This document shows positions 16,521 through 22,622 of a stretch of 22,622 bases of DNA, in pieces. The stretch's first letter is position 1. Each line of letters begins with the position of its first letter. The DNA lies in contig CAKUHM010000001.1 in the NCBI GenBank assembly GCA_934655835.1, forward strand, positions 1 through 22,622, given 5' to 3'. Both the position numbers and the translations under genes were made by a program. The notes beneath the pieces were generated by a model. It searched no databases. It saw nothing but the letters and a program-made list of their open reading frames with translations, and was not told the origin of the DNA. The DNA is from an uncultured Collinsella sp. (GTDB lineage: Bacteria; Actinomycetota; Coriobacteriia; Coriobacteriales; Coriobacteriaceae).

Positions 16521-17057
16521 CTACTTGGCGGCCTTACCCAGCTTGCGGCGGATGTGCTCGCCAACGTAGTGGATACCCTTACCCTTGTAAGGCTCGGGAG
16601 GACGATGGCCGCGGATCTCAGCGGCGATCTGACCGACCTGCTGCTTGTTGATACCCTTGACGTTCACGTGGGTGTTGTCGGGAACCTCGAAGGTGATGCC
16701 CTCGGGAGCCTCGACGATCACGGGGTGCGAGAAGCCCAGGGAGAACTCGAGGTTCTTGCCCTTCTGCTGCACGCGGTAACCGACGCCGGCGAGCTCGAGC
16801 TTCTTCTCGAAGCCCTCGGAAACGCCAACAACCATGTTGTGGATGAGGGCGCGGGTGAGGCCGTGGCGGGCACGGGTCTCACGCTCGTCGTCGGGACGGG
16901 AAACGGTGAGGACGTTGTCCTCGACGTTGATAGCGAGCTTCTCAAAGACATCGAGCTCGAGCTGGCCCTTGGGGCCCTTGACGACAACGTTGTTGCCGTT
17001 GACTGCCACTTCGACTCCGGCGGGAATCTGGACAGGCTTATTACCGATACGAGACAC
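16521..17057 (-). CDS. rplF: 50S ribosomal protein L6
   Basis: Two-domain protein near the factor-binding centre of the large subunit. The 178-residue protein begins [16 protein letters not shown] after the start and includes [11 protein letters not shown] and [20 protein letters not shown]. It ends with the L6 signature [20 protein letters not shown]. The initiation codon is GTG at 17057 with GGAG about six bases upstream. It follows rpsH by 33 bp. Confidence 0.97.
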   Translation of the reverse strand: MSRIGNKPVQIPAGVEVAVNGNNVVVKGPKGQLELDVFEKLAINVEDNVLTVSRPDDERETRARHGLTRALIHNMVVGVSEGFEKKLELAGVGYRVQQKGKNLEFSLGFSHPVIVEAPEGITFEVPDNTHVNVKGINKQQVGQIAAEIRGHRPPEPYKGKGIHYVGEHIRRKLGKAAK

Positions 17058-17090
17058 GGTGATCTCCTTTCCTTCTACCTACCGAGCGAA

Positions 17091-17489
17091 TTACCAGACG
17101 TAAGCGATGATCTCGCCGCCGACGTTGTGCTTGCGAGCATCGCGGTCGGTCATGACGCCATGGCTGGTGGAAATAATGGCGGTACCAAGGCCACCGCGGA
17201 CGCGGGGCATGTCGGCAACGCCGGTGTACTTACGCAGGCCCGGCTTGGAAATGCGGCGGATGCCGTTGATGACCTTAGCCTTCTTGGGACCATACTTAAG
17301 CGTGATGTGCAGAGTCTTCTGGGGAACGGTGTCCTCGACATCGTAGCCCTCGATGTAGCCCTCCTCGTGCAGAACACGAGCGATCTCGACGAGCTTCTTG
17401 CTGCTCGGCATGGAGACCGTGGCCTTGTTCACAGAGTTAGCGTTACGGATGCGCGTAAGCATATCTGCGATCGGGTCTGTAAGGTTCAT
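17091..17489 (-). CDS. rpsH: 30S ribosomal protein S8
   Basis: Primary 16S rRNA-binding protein. The 132-residue protein begins [20 protein letters not shown] and ends with the C-terminal S8 signature [20 protein letters not shown] and [15 protein letters not shown] is upstream of the ATG. In E. coli S8 is the autogenous repressor of the spc operon, acting at the start of rplE. Here rplE leads the operon after a structured leader, so the same logic may apply. Confidence 0.97.
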   Translation of the reverse strand: MNLTDPIADMLTRIRNANSVNKATVSMPSSKKLVEIARVLHEEGYIEGYDVEDTVPQKTLHITLKYGPKKAKVINGIRRISKPGLRKYTGVADMPRVRGGLGTAIISTSHGVMTDRDARKHNVGGEIIAYVW

Positions 17490-17530
17490 ACAGATTCTCC
17501 TTCGTTCTTGATGAACACGTGCTCTTGGTT

Positions 17531-17553
17531 CTTCGCCGCCCTTAACGGCAAAG
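17531..17553 (-). other. Intercistronic hairpin between rpsN and rpsH
   Basis: CTTCGCCG (17531-17538) pairs with CGGCAAAG (17546-17553) with one mismatch, in the 119-bp spacer between S14 and S8. No T-tract follows. The rest of the spacer shows no further gene. Confidence 0.4.
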
Positions 17554-17608
17554 CCTAACTAGCGCGTTTTCCCTGTTCCAAACTGATGCTTGAAACGCTG
17601 GTAGTGAC

Positions 17609-17794
17609 TTACCAGCTGGCCTTCTTAACGCCGGGAAGCTCGCCCTTGAGTGCAAGCTCACGGAAGCAGACACGGCACAGGCCGAACTTGCGGTACACAG
17701 AGTGCGGACGGCCGCAGCGCTGGCAGCGCGTGTACTCACGAGTAGAGAACTTCTGCTTGCGATTGCACTTGACGATCATCGATGTCTTAGCCAC
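17609..17794 (-). CDS. rpsN: 30S ribosomal protein S14, zinc-binding type
   Basis: Head protein of the small subunit. The 61-residue short form carries the zinc ribbon Cys24, Cys27, Cys40 and Cys43 (CQRCGRPH ... [11 protein letters not shown]), hence the type Z (rpsZ) form. The start is GTG at 17794, preceded by AGGAGG. It sits between rplE and rpsH, with hairpin-containing spacers on both sides. Confidence 0.96.
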   Translation of the reverse strand: MAKTSMIVKCNRKQKFSTREYTRCQRCGRPHSVYRKFGLCRVCFRELALKGELPGVKKASW

Positions 17795-17831
17795 TTATAT
17801 CCTCCTCACATAGAGTATTGTTCGCCCCAAA

Positions 17832-17855
17832 CGCCGCCCCCTTGTGGGAACGGCG
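17832..17855 (-). other. Intercistronic hairpin between rplE and rpsN
   Basis: CGCCG (17832-17836) pairs with CGGCG (17851-17855), and an inner CCC/GGG extends the pairing. It lies in the 79-bp spacer downstream of rplE, without a T-tract. Confidence 0.45.
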
Positions 17856-17873
17856 CTATTAGGGCAGGTGAAC

Positions 17874-18431
17874 CTATTTCTTGAACGGGAAACCGAAGGC
17901 GTCCAGAAGGGCCTTGGCCTCCTCATCGGTATTGGCGGTGGTCACGAATGTGATGTCCATACCACGCTGGTGATCGACGGAATCGAAGTCGATCTCGGGG
18001 AAGATGAGCTGCTCGGTGACGCCCATGGAGAAGTTACCACGGCCGTCGAAGCTCTTGGCGGAGATGCCGCGGAAGTCGCGGATACGGGGGATCGCGACGG
18101 AGGTCAGACGATCGAAGAACTCCCACATACGGTCGCCACGCAGGGTAACCTTGCAGCCGATCGGCATACCAGCGCGCAGGCGGAAGGTAGCGATGGACTT
18201 GCGGGCACGGGTGATCATCGGCTGCTGGCCGGTGATGGCGCGCAGGTCGCGCACGGCACCGTCGATGGCCTTGGAATCGGTAGCGGCCTCGCCGACACCC
18301 ATGTTCACGACGATCTTCTCAAACTTGGGGATCATCATGACGTTCTCGTACTGGAACTTGTCCTGAAGCTGCTGCTTGACCTCGTTGTTGTACTTGGTCT
18401 TCAGACGCGGCACATACTTCTCTTCTGCCAT
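17874..18431 (-). CDS. rplE: 50S ribosomal protein L5
   Basis: It binds 5S rRNA and forms the central protuberance, contacting S13. The 185-residue protein begins [20 protein letters not shown]. It has [20 protein letters not shown], the [20 protein letters not shown] stretch and the C-terminal [20 protein letters not shown] and [20 protein letters not shown] segments. GAAGGAG is seven bases upstream of the ATG. It is the first gene of the operon here: no rplX precedes it, and a promoter candidate lies about 140 bp upstream. Confidence 0.97.
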   Translation of the reverse strand: MAEEKYVPRLKTKYNNEVKQQLQDKFQYENVMMIPKFEKIVVNMGVGEAATDSKAIDGAVRDLRAITGQQPMITRARKSIATFRLRAGMPIGCKVTLRGDRMWEFFDRLTSVAIPRIRDFRGISAKSFDGRGNFSMGVTEQLIFPEIDFDSVDHQRGMDITFVTTANTDEEAKALLDAFGFPFKK

Positions 18432-18491
18432 TGTTCACTCCTTCTTGGGGTTTTAAGCACGGGGCGTGGCCACGATGGGTTGTCCTCGTGC

Positions 18492-18551
18492 CTCCTGGCT
18501 GCATCCGCGCCGCTCATGGCATTTCGCGGTTTGGACTCGACGCAGCAGGAG
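18492..18551 (-). promoter_or_regulatory. Structured leader of rplE (long-range stem)
   Basis: CTCCTGGCTGC (18492-18502) pairs with GCAGCAGGAG (18542-18551) through ten base pairs with one bulged base. The stem encloses about 39 bases that contain further CCGC/GCGG complementarity. It begins near the predicted transcript start, so it may be a 5' regulatory structure. Confidence 0.4.
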
Positions 18552-18568
18552 CCGACAAAACAATCGGT

Positions 18569-18597
18569 ACTATACGCGCATCGGGTGCGTATTTCCA
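18569..18597 (-). promoter_or_regulatory. Candidate promoter of the rplE operon
   Basis: On the minus strand TGGAAA (18592-18597) and TATAGT (18569-18574) are spaced by 17 bases, matching the sigma-70 consensus at four and five of six positions. The predicted leader is about 130 bases long. Confidence 0.5.
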
Positions 18598-18672
18598 GAA
18601 AAACCTCGTCTGCCTGCACAACTCCACAACTCCCCCGCACAAACCGATCCGCACGGGACGGAGGAAAATGGC

Positions 18673-18739
18673 AGTTGCGGTGAAATAGGGACTGTTTGAC
18701 GGCTTAACTGGCTTAAACAGTCCGTATTTCACCGCAACT
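18673..18739. repeat. Long palindrome at the operon break
   Basis: Arms of 25 bases (18673-18697 and 18715-18739) are complementary with a single mismatch, around a 17-base loop. Key portions are GTTGCGGTGAAATA and TATTTCACCGCAAC at the outer ends and GACTGTTT and AAACAGTC inside. It lies 17 bases after the stop codon of the XdhC-like gene. It may be a dispersed palindromic or MITE-like unit or a factor-type terminator; no transposase is present. Confidence 0.8.
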
Positions 18740-18756
18740 TATTGATGGGGATGCGA

Positions 18757-19800
18757 TTAGCGTTTGCGGGGGACGAGTTTGGTGCGGCGCAGGTGGATCA
18801 TCTCGGCGGCGATGGAGATAGCGATCTCCTCGGGGTCCTCGGCCTCGATGGAAACGCCGATCGGCAGGTGCAGCTCGTCGATCTGCTCCTGCGTAAAGCC
18901 CTCCTGCTCCAGGCGGGCGCGCACAAAGGCCGTCTTGCGGCGCGAGCCCAAGCAGCCCAGATAGGCGGGTTTGGCGCGCATGGCCTGAATCACCACGCCG
19001 ATATCGGACTTGTGACCCGCCGTGGCGACGACCACCAGGTCGCGCGGGCCGATGGGGCACAGCTCGCTCAGGTTCTTGTAATCGACCAGGCGACGATCGT
19101 AGACACCGGGCACCCATTCGGGGGTCAGCGTGCCGGGGCGGTCGTCGCAAGCCACGACGGCAAAGCCCGCCGCCGTGAGCACCCGCGCCGTCTCGGCGCC
19201 CACGTGGCCGCAGCCAAAGATATAGGTCAGGCCCTCGGGACAGAGCGTCTCGACGTGCGCCGTAGGGATCTCGGAGGCAGCGTTAGTGTAGGTGACCTTA
19301 CTCCCCTCCTCCACCAGCGAAAGCTCGGGGCAGCCCGCAATGGTGCGGCGCGATTCCTCGCCATGGTACTCAGCCACCTCGCCCTCGAGCGCGTTCGTGA
19401 TAAACGGCTCAAAGTCGATGACGAAATCGCCAATGCGCCGATAAGCCAAGACGTCGGCAATCTCCTGGAGTAACGGCGCATGGGTCGCGTCCAGATACAG
19501 GTAGCACAGGCAGATGGCTCCGCCGCAGATCATGCCGGTATCGGAATTCTCGCCGCCCATGGTGTAGCGGACCAGACGCGACTGTCCCGCGCCCAGGAGC
19601 TCGCGCGCCTCATCCAGCGCAAAGAGCTCAATCTTGCCGCCGCCGATAGTGCCCGCCTGGCTTCCATCGGCAAAGACAGTCATCCATGCGCCCACACCGC
19701 GCGGCGATGACCCCGCCGTACCGGCCACGACCACGAGCTCGCACGTCTCGCCAGCACGCAGGGCGGCAAGCGCCGCATTCACAACATCGAGCTTTTCCAT
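18757..19800 (-). CDS. XdhC/CoxI-family molybdenum hydroxylase maturation protein
   Basis: Members insert or sulfurate the molybdenum cofactor of xanthine-dehydrogenase-type hydroxylases. The 347-residue protein has the N-terminal XdhC/CoxI domain (residues 1-100), with VAGTAGSSPRGVGAWMTVFA, GTIGGGKIE and the cysteine-containing MICGGAICLCYLY. The C-terminal Rossmann domain (about 195-340) has YIFGCGHVGAETARVL as nucleotide-binding loop, and CLGSRRKTAFVRARL. The ATG has AGAAGG close upstream. The gene starts nine bases after the yqeB-like stop, so the two form one operon. E. coli YqeB, as I recall, joins both domains in one chain, whereas here they are separate. No xanthine dehydrogenase structural gene is in view. 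Confidence 0.88.
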   Translation of the reverse strand: MEKLDVVNAALAALRAGETCELVVVAGTAGSSPRGVGAWMTVFADGSQAGTIGGGKIELFALDEARELLGAGQSRLVRYTMGGENSDTGMICGGAICLCYLYLDATHAPLLQEIADVLAYRRIGDFVIDFEPFITNALEGEVAEYHGEESRRTIAGCPELSLVEEGSKVTYTNAASEIPTAHVETLCPEGLTYIFGCGHVGAETARVLTAAGFAVVACDDRPGTLTPEWVPGVYDRRLVDYKNLSELCPIGPRDLVVVATAGHKSDIGVVIQAMRAKPAYLGCLGSRRKTAFVRARLEQEGFTQEQIDELHLPIGVSIEAEDPEEIAISIAAEMIHLRRTKLVPRKR

Positions 19801-19809
19801 TGCCGCCTT

Positions 19810-20604
19810 CTATCCTCTAAAAACATCGGTGAGCATAGCGAGTGCCTCGAGCACGCCGCCGCCGACCGACGTCGCTTTGTCCGAAATGTAGTTGATATAG
19901 CTGGCATCGCCGCGCGGATCGACATCGGCGCATTTAAAGCCCTCAGTCACCTGCACGCCGTTCGCCAAAAGCCCGCGCAGACAGCCATCGATCTGCGTGC
20001 ACATGGGCGTATCGCCCGCGTAGCCAATCACGTCTCCGGTGCTCACGATGTCGCCGATTGCGCGGTCGGACCGAAACACGCCGGCGGCGGGGCTGTGGAT
20101 AACACGTTCCTTGCCATAGCCGGCGATAATGCCCGGCACGCCCGTGTTGGGCTGGGGCGAACCTTGGGTAATGACACGGCCGAGAAAATGCCCGCGCATG
20201 GTCTCGACCACGGCGTCGCAGTCAACCGGCGCGGTAAAGCCCGGCCCCACAGCGATGACGGCAGGCGCCATGTCGCGCGTGGTGCCCAAGTTGCGCTTAG
20301 CCAAAATCGCGTCGACCACAGCCGCGGGTTTAAGCTCATCGAGCATCTTGGCCTGAGGGTCCACCACAACGGCGACGTCTCCAGCCTCGGTAATCTCAAG
20401 CGCCTCAGCCGGCGTCTGTGCCAAGCGAGCGCGAATGCCTTCGACCTCGACCTCGCCCAGGCGAATGGCCTCGCAAAAACAGATCGTGCGGCGGATGCAC
20501 GTGGGAACCGCGATATCGGCCATAACGACCGAAACGCCGGCGCGCACCAAGCGAGCGGCGACGCCCGTGGCGATATCGCCGGCGCCGCGAACATAAACGA
20601 GCAT
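19810..20604 (-). CDS. yqeB: YqeB/EF2563-family selenium-dependent molybdenum hydroxylase system protein
   Basis: This family occurs with selenium-dependent molybdenum hydroxylases and is thought to help make or insert the labile selenium cofactor; the exact reaction is not established. The 264-residue protein starts MLVYVRGAGDIATGVAARLV, a Rossmann-like loop. It has the family motif PTCIRRTICFCEAI (34-47), AKMLDELKPAAVVDAILAKR, AVIAVGPGFTAPVDCDAVVE and GHFLGRVITQG. The ATG has GGAGGT nine bases upstream. It is the first gene of a two-gene operon with the XdhC-like gene and is divergent from yqeC. Confidence 0.88.
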   Translation of the reverse strand: MLVYVRGAGDIATGVAARLVRAGVSVVMADIAVPTCIRRTICFCEAIRLGEVEVEGIRARLAQTPAEALEITEAGDVAVVVDPQAKMLDELKPAAVVDAILAKRNLGTTRDMAPAVIAVGPGFTAPVDCDAVVETMRGHFLGRVITQGSPQPNTGVPGIIAGYGKERVIHSPAAGVFRSDRAIGDIVSTGDVIGYAGDTPMCTQIDGCLRGLLANGVQVTEGFKCADVDPRGDASYINYISDKATSVGGGVLEALAMLTDVFRG

Positions 20605-20645
20605 TCCCGGGGCACCTCCCTGTGCTACGGTTTGAGCAGAGCAAA

Positions 20646-20660
20646 AGCGGTTCGACCGCT
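20646..20660. promoter_or_regulatory. Palindrome in the yqeB-yqeC divergent promoter region
   Basis: AGCGGT-TCG-ACCGCT is a perfect inverted repeat in the 102-bp gap between the divergent genes. The AT-rich segment next to it (about 20667-20692, TTATTTATTATCA) is the likely place for both promoters. The cognate regulator is unknown. Confidence 0.4.
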
Positions 20661-20706
20661 ACTCTGATGATTATTTATTATCACAGTATTATACGGCGGT
20701 GAACAG

Positions 20707-21444
20707 ATGGAAACGGTTAGCGGCAATCTTGCCTCTGCGCTCAGGATCGAGCCGGGCATTACCGCGATTATCGGCAGTGGCGGCAAGTCGACGCTGCTGA
20801 AGACGCTGGGTCTCGAGCTCATGCGCACCGGCGGCCGCGTGCTTCTCTGCACCACCACGCACATGTTTCCCGTCGCCGGCGTGCCGTGGGACGGGTCGAA
20901 CCGTCGCCTGGATGCCGCGCCTTGGAAGCCGGGGGCCCTGCATGTTCCCAGCTGCAGCTGCGCGGCATGCGCGGGACTTGCCCGCAGAAGTATCTGCCAG
21001 GCAGGCGTCTTAGACCCGGAGACAGGCAAGCTCTCCTCCCCTGCCGAGCCGCTCGACCAGCTGGTGCAGCGCTTTGACTACGTCCTGGCCGAGGCAGATG
21101 GCAGCAAGCGACTCCCGCTCAAGGCGCATGCCGCCTGGGAGCCGGTAATTCCCGCCGCCACGGCAAACGTTGTCTGGGTCGTCGGCGCCTCGGGGCTGGG
21201 CAAGCCCGTCGCCGAGGTTGTCCACCGCCCCGAGATCTTCTGCGAGCGCTGCGGCTGCGAGCCCACCGACGCTGCCACCCCAGAGCGCGTCGCCATGGTG
21301 CTCAATGCCGAGCTGCAGATGCTGAACCTCAACAATGCCCGCATCATGCTCAACCAAGTCGACACGCTCAGCGACCTGGCTATGGCAGGCCGCTTTGAGA
21401 CAGCCCTCGGCCGCCCCGTCGTCGCTACCAGCCTCAAGGGGTAG
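20707..21444 (+). CDS. yqeC: Selenium-dependent hydroxylase accessory protein YqeC
   Basis: YqeC is a putative ATP/GTP-binding accessory factor found with selenium-dependent molybdenum hydroxylases; it is predicted to act in selenium cofactor synthesis. The 245-residue protein has a P-loop at residues 23-29 (GSGGKST), the CTTTHMF motif (48-54) and the family hallmark EADGSKRLPLKAHAAWEPVI (129-148). The C-terminal part has NARIMLNQVD. An extra cysteine cluster (83, 85, 88, 97) lies in an insertion, possibly a metal site. The ribosome binding site is weak (GGTGA). It is divergent from yqeB and convergent with the hydantoinase gene. Confidence 0.9.
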   Translation: METVSGNLASALRIEPGITAIIGSGGKSTLLKTLGLELMRTGGRVLLCTTTHMFPVAGVPWDGSNRRLDAAPWKPGALHVPSCSCAACAGLARRSICQAGVLDPETGKLSSPAEPLDQLVQRFDYVLAEADGSKRLPLKAHAAWEPVIPAATANVVWVVGASGLGKPVAEVVHRPEIFCERCGCEPTDAATPERVAMVLNAELQMLNLNNARIMLNQVDTLSDLAMAGRFETALGRPVVATSLKG

Positions 21445-21476
21445 CTAATTTGGGACGGGGCTCTTTTAGCTACCCC
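21438..21476. repeat. Palindrome between yqeC and the hydantoinase gene
   Basis: GGGGTAGCTAA (21438-21448) and TTAGCTACCCC (21466-21476) are perfect 11-bp arms around a 17-base loop containing TTTGGGACGGGGC. The yqeC stop codon lies in the left arm. It could work as a bidirectional terminator for the convergent genes, but neither side has a T-tract. The loop resembles that at 85-107. Confidence 0.7.
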
Positions 21477-21489
21477 GGCATCCTTGCTG

Positions 21490-22622
21490 TTAGCGGGGGA
21501 CGTAGCGGCCGGGCTGGGCTCCGGTGGGCTCGCCGTCGCGCGCGGCCAGCACGCCGTTCACAAACACGGCCTTGGCGCGGCCATGTGCCTCAAAACCCTC
21601 GAGCGGCGTGTAGTCCACAGCCTGATGCTGCGTCGCGGCGCGAATGGTCCAACGCGCGCACGGATCCCACACGCACACATCGGCATCGGAGCCCTCGGCA
21701 AGACAGCCCTTGCGCGGATACATGCCAAACACGCGCGCCGGGTTCTCGCTCATCAAGCGGCACAGATCCTCAGGACCCAGCTGTCCCTCAAAGCTCGTAG
21801 CGATCGCGACGGGGCGATGCTCCACACCGGGCCCGCCGTTGGGAATCGCGCGGAAGTCGTCGCGCCCGCGGTCCTTTTGTCCGTGCAGGTTAAAGCTGCA
21901 GTGGTCGGTGGCGATGGTATCGATCTCGCCGACCACAAGCGCCTCGCGCAGCGCGGCGCGGTCGCCAGCATGGCGCAGCGGCGGGCTCATCACATACTTG
22001 GCACCCGCAAAGCCGTCCTCGCCCTGCTCCAAGTAGCACGTATCGTCGAGCATCAGATACTGAGGGCAGGTCTCGACATAAATATTCTTCTGCCCGCGCG
22101 CCTTGGCGGCACGGATGGCCTCGAGCCCCAGCTTGGTCGAAAGGTGCACTACGTTGACCGGAGCGTCGCCGGCCAAGTGCGCCAGATACAGCAGACGGCT
22201 CACTGCCTCGGCCTCGCACACATCCGGACGGCTGAGCGCATGGCCCTCGGGCCCGTGGATACCCTGCTCAAACACGCGCTTCTGCAGCTCATTCACCAGC
22301 GTACCGTTCTCGCAATGCACGCACAGGATGCCGCCAATACGCTTGAGCTCCTCCAGCACCTCGAGCGTCTCGGCATCGTCCAGGCGCAGGTGGTCATAGG
22401 CAAAGTAGGTCTTAAACGACGACACGCCCGCCTCGCGCATGGCCGAAAGATCGGCGCGATTGCGCTCGTTCCACTCGGCGAGTGCCATATGAAAGGCGTA
22501 GTTGGCCGTGCAGGTTCCGTCGGCGCGATGATGCCACTCGGCAAGGGCATCGGGCATGGTCACGCCGCGATCGGCCGTCGCGTAGTCCACGATGGTCGTC
22601 GTACCGCCGCAGGCAGCCGCAC
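21490..22622 (-). CDS. Dihydropyrimidinase/D-hydantoinase-family amidohydrolase (partial, N-terminus missing)
   Basis: Cyclic amidohydrolase opening dihydropyrimidine, hydantoin or related rings. The frame stays open to the right edge; the codons before GTG 22590 read ACGGTTTI, the conserved family stretch, so the true start lies beyond the window and roughly the first 80-100 residues, with the HxH metal ligands, are missing. In the 377 residues present, the carboxylated-lysine site is FKTYFAYD (Lys60 counted from 22590). Further ligands are His92 (CVHCENG), His149 (VVHLS) and Asp229 (IATDHCSF). The spacing fits known hydantoinases. Near yqeB and yqeC this resembles HyuA (YgeZ) of the E. coli purine-degradation island. 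The substrate is not determined. Confidence 0.9.
   Translation of the reverse strand, partial: AAACGGTTTIVDYATADRGVTMPDALAEWHHRADGTCTANYAFHMALAEWNERNRADLSAMREAGVSSFKTYFAYDHLRLDDAETLEVLEELKRIGGILCVHCENGTLVNELQKRVFEQGIHGPEGHALSRPDVCEAEAVSRLLYLAHLAGDAPVNVVHLSTKLGLEAIRAAKARGQKNIYVETCPQYLMLDDTCYLEQGEDGFAGAKYVMSPPLRHAGDRAALREALVVGEIDTIATDHCSFNLHGQKDRGRDDFRAIPNGGPGVEHRPVAIATSFEGQLGPEDLCRLMSENPARVFGMYPRKGCLAEGSDADVCVWDPCARWTIRAATQHQAVDYTPLEGFEAHGRAKAVFVNGVLAARDGEPTGAQPGRYVPR

Larger units (their letters stand above)
18432..18756. other. Intergenic region at the spc-operon break
   Basis: These 325 bases replace the rplX gene expected upstream of rplE. They hold, on the minus strand, the rplE ribosome binding site, a leader with a long-range stem (18492-18551) and a promoter candidate (18569-18597). 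A large palindrome (18673-18739) follows. Between 18598 and 18672 nothing is recognised. Open frames here do not resemble L24 or any known protein. Confidence 0.7.

Noticed and set aside
18668..18688. Six-residue open frame MAVAVK after GGAGG in the palindrome
   Set aside because: Too short to support as a peptide; the stop lies in the palindrome arm and nothing else suggests translation.
18514..18732. 72-codon minus-strand open frame over the spc break (starts in the palindrome)
   Set aside because: No family resemblance, no ribosome binding site, and it runs through the palindrome and promoter candidate; probably chance.
1..22622. CRISPR arrays, tRNAs, insertion sequences or phage genes
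   Set aside because: Scanning gave no regularly spaced repeats, cloverleaf sequences, transposase or phage motifs.

Overview
This GC-rich window looks like the chromosome of a gut-type actinobacterium of the Coriobacteriia, most likely Collinsella or a close relative. The basis is high GC, the order secY-adk-map-infA-rpmJ-rpsM-rpsK-rpsD-rpoA-rplQ-truA, a short zinc-type S14, an alanine/glutamate-rich L17 tail, and selenium-dependent molybdenum hydroxylase maturation genes. The genus is inference; no 16S or other marker is present to fix it.

Left part (1-8600): tyrS and a U32-family RNA-hydroxylation peptidase homologue run on the minus strand. A class A penicillin-binding protein with a repetitive Thr/Gly/Pro tail runs divergently on the plus strand. 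Then come argR, an orphan family-2 glycosyltransferase and truA on the minus strand. Strong intrinsic terminators follow tyrS, the PBP gene and argR.

Centre (8635-18600): a large minus-strand ribosomal-protein supercluster reads, in transcription order, rplE-rpsN-rpsH-rplF-rplR-rpsE-rpmD-rplO-secY-adk-map, then infA-rpmJ-rpsM-rpsK-rpsD-rpoA-rplQ, and ends at a clean terminator at 8635-8665. It supplies ribosomal proteins, the SecY channel, adenylate kinase, N-terminal Met removal, IF-1 and RNA polymerase alpha. The notable point is that the spc operon begins at rplE. The expected upstream genes (rplX, rplN and the S10 operon) are absent. In their place is a 325-bp non-coding stretch with a candidate promoter, a structured leader and a roughly 25-bp-arm palindrome.

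Right part (18757-22622): beyond that break lie an XdhC-like protein and a YqeB/EF2563-type protein (minus strand, one operon), a divergent yqeC, and the C-terminal part of a dihydropyrimidinase/D-hydantoinase that runs off the right edge. Together these resemble the purine/pyrimidine-catabolism islands built around selenium-dependent molybdenum hydroxylases.

No tRNA, rRNA, CRISPR array, insertion sequence or prophage was seen. The most interesting observations are the split spc operon with a long palindrome at the junction, a set of intercistronic hairpins inside the ribosomal operon, and intergenic palindromes with similar GGGAC-containing loops. No clearly new multi-gene system was found.
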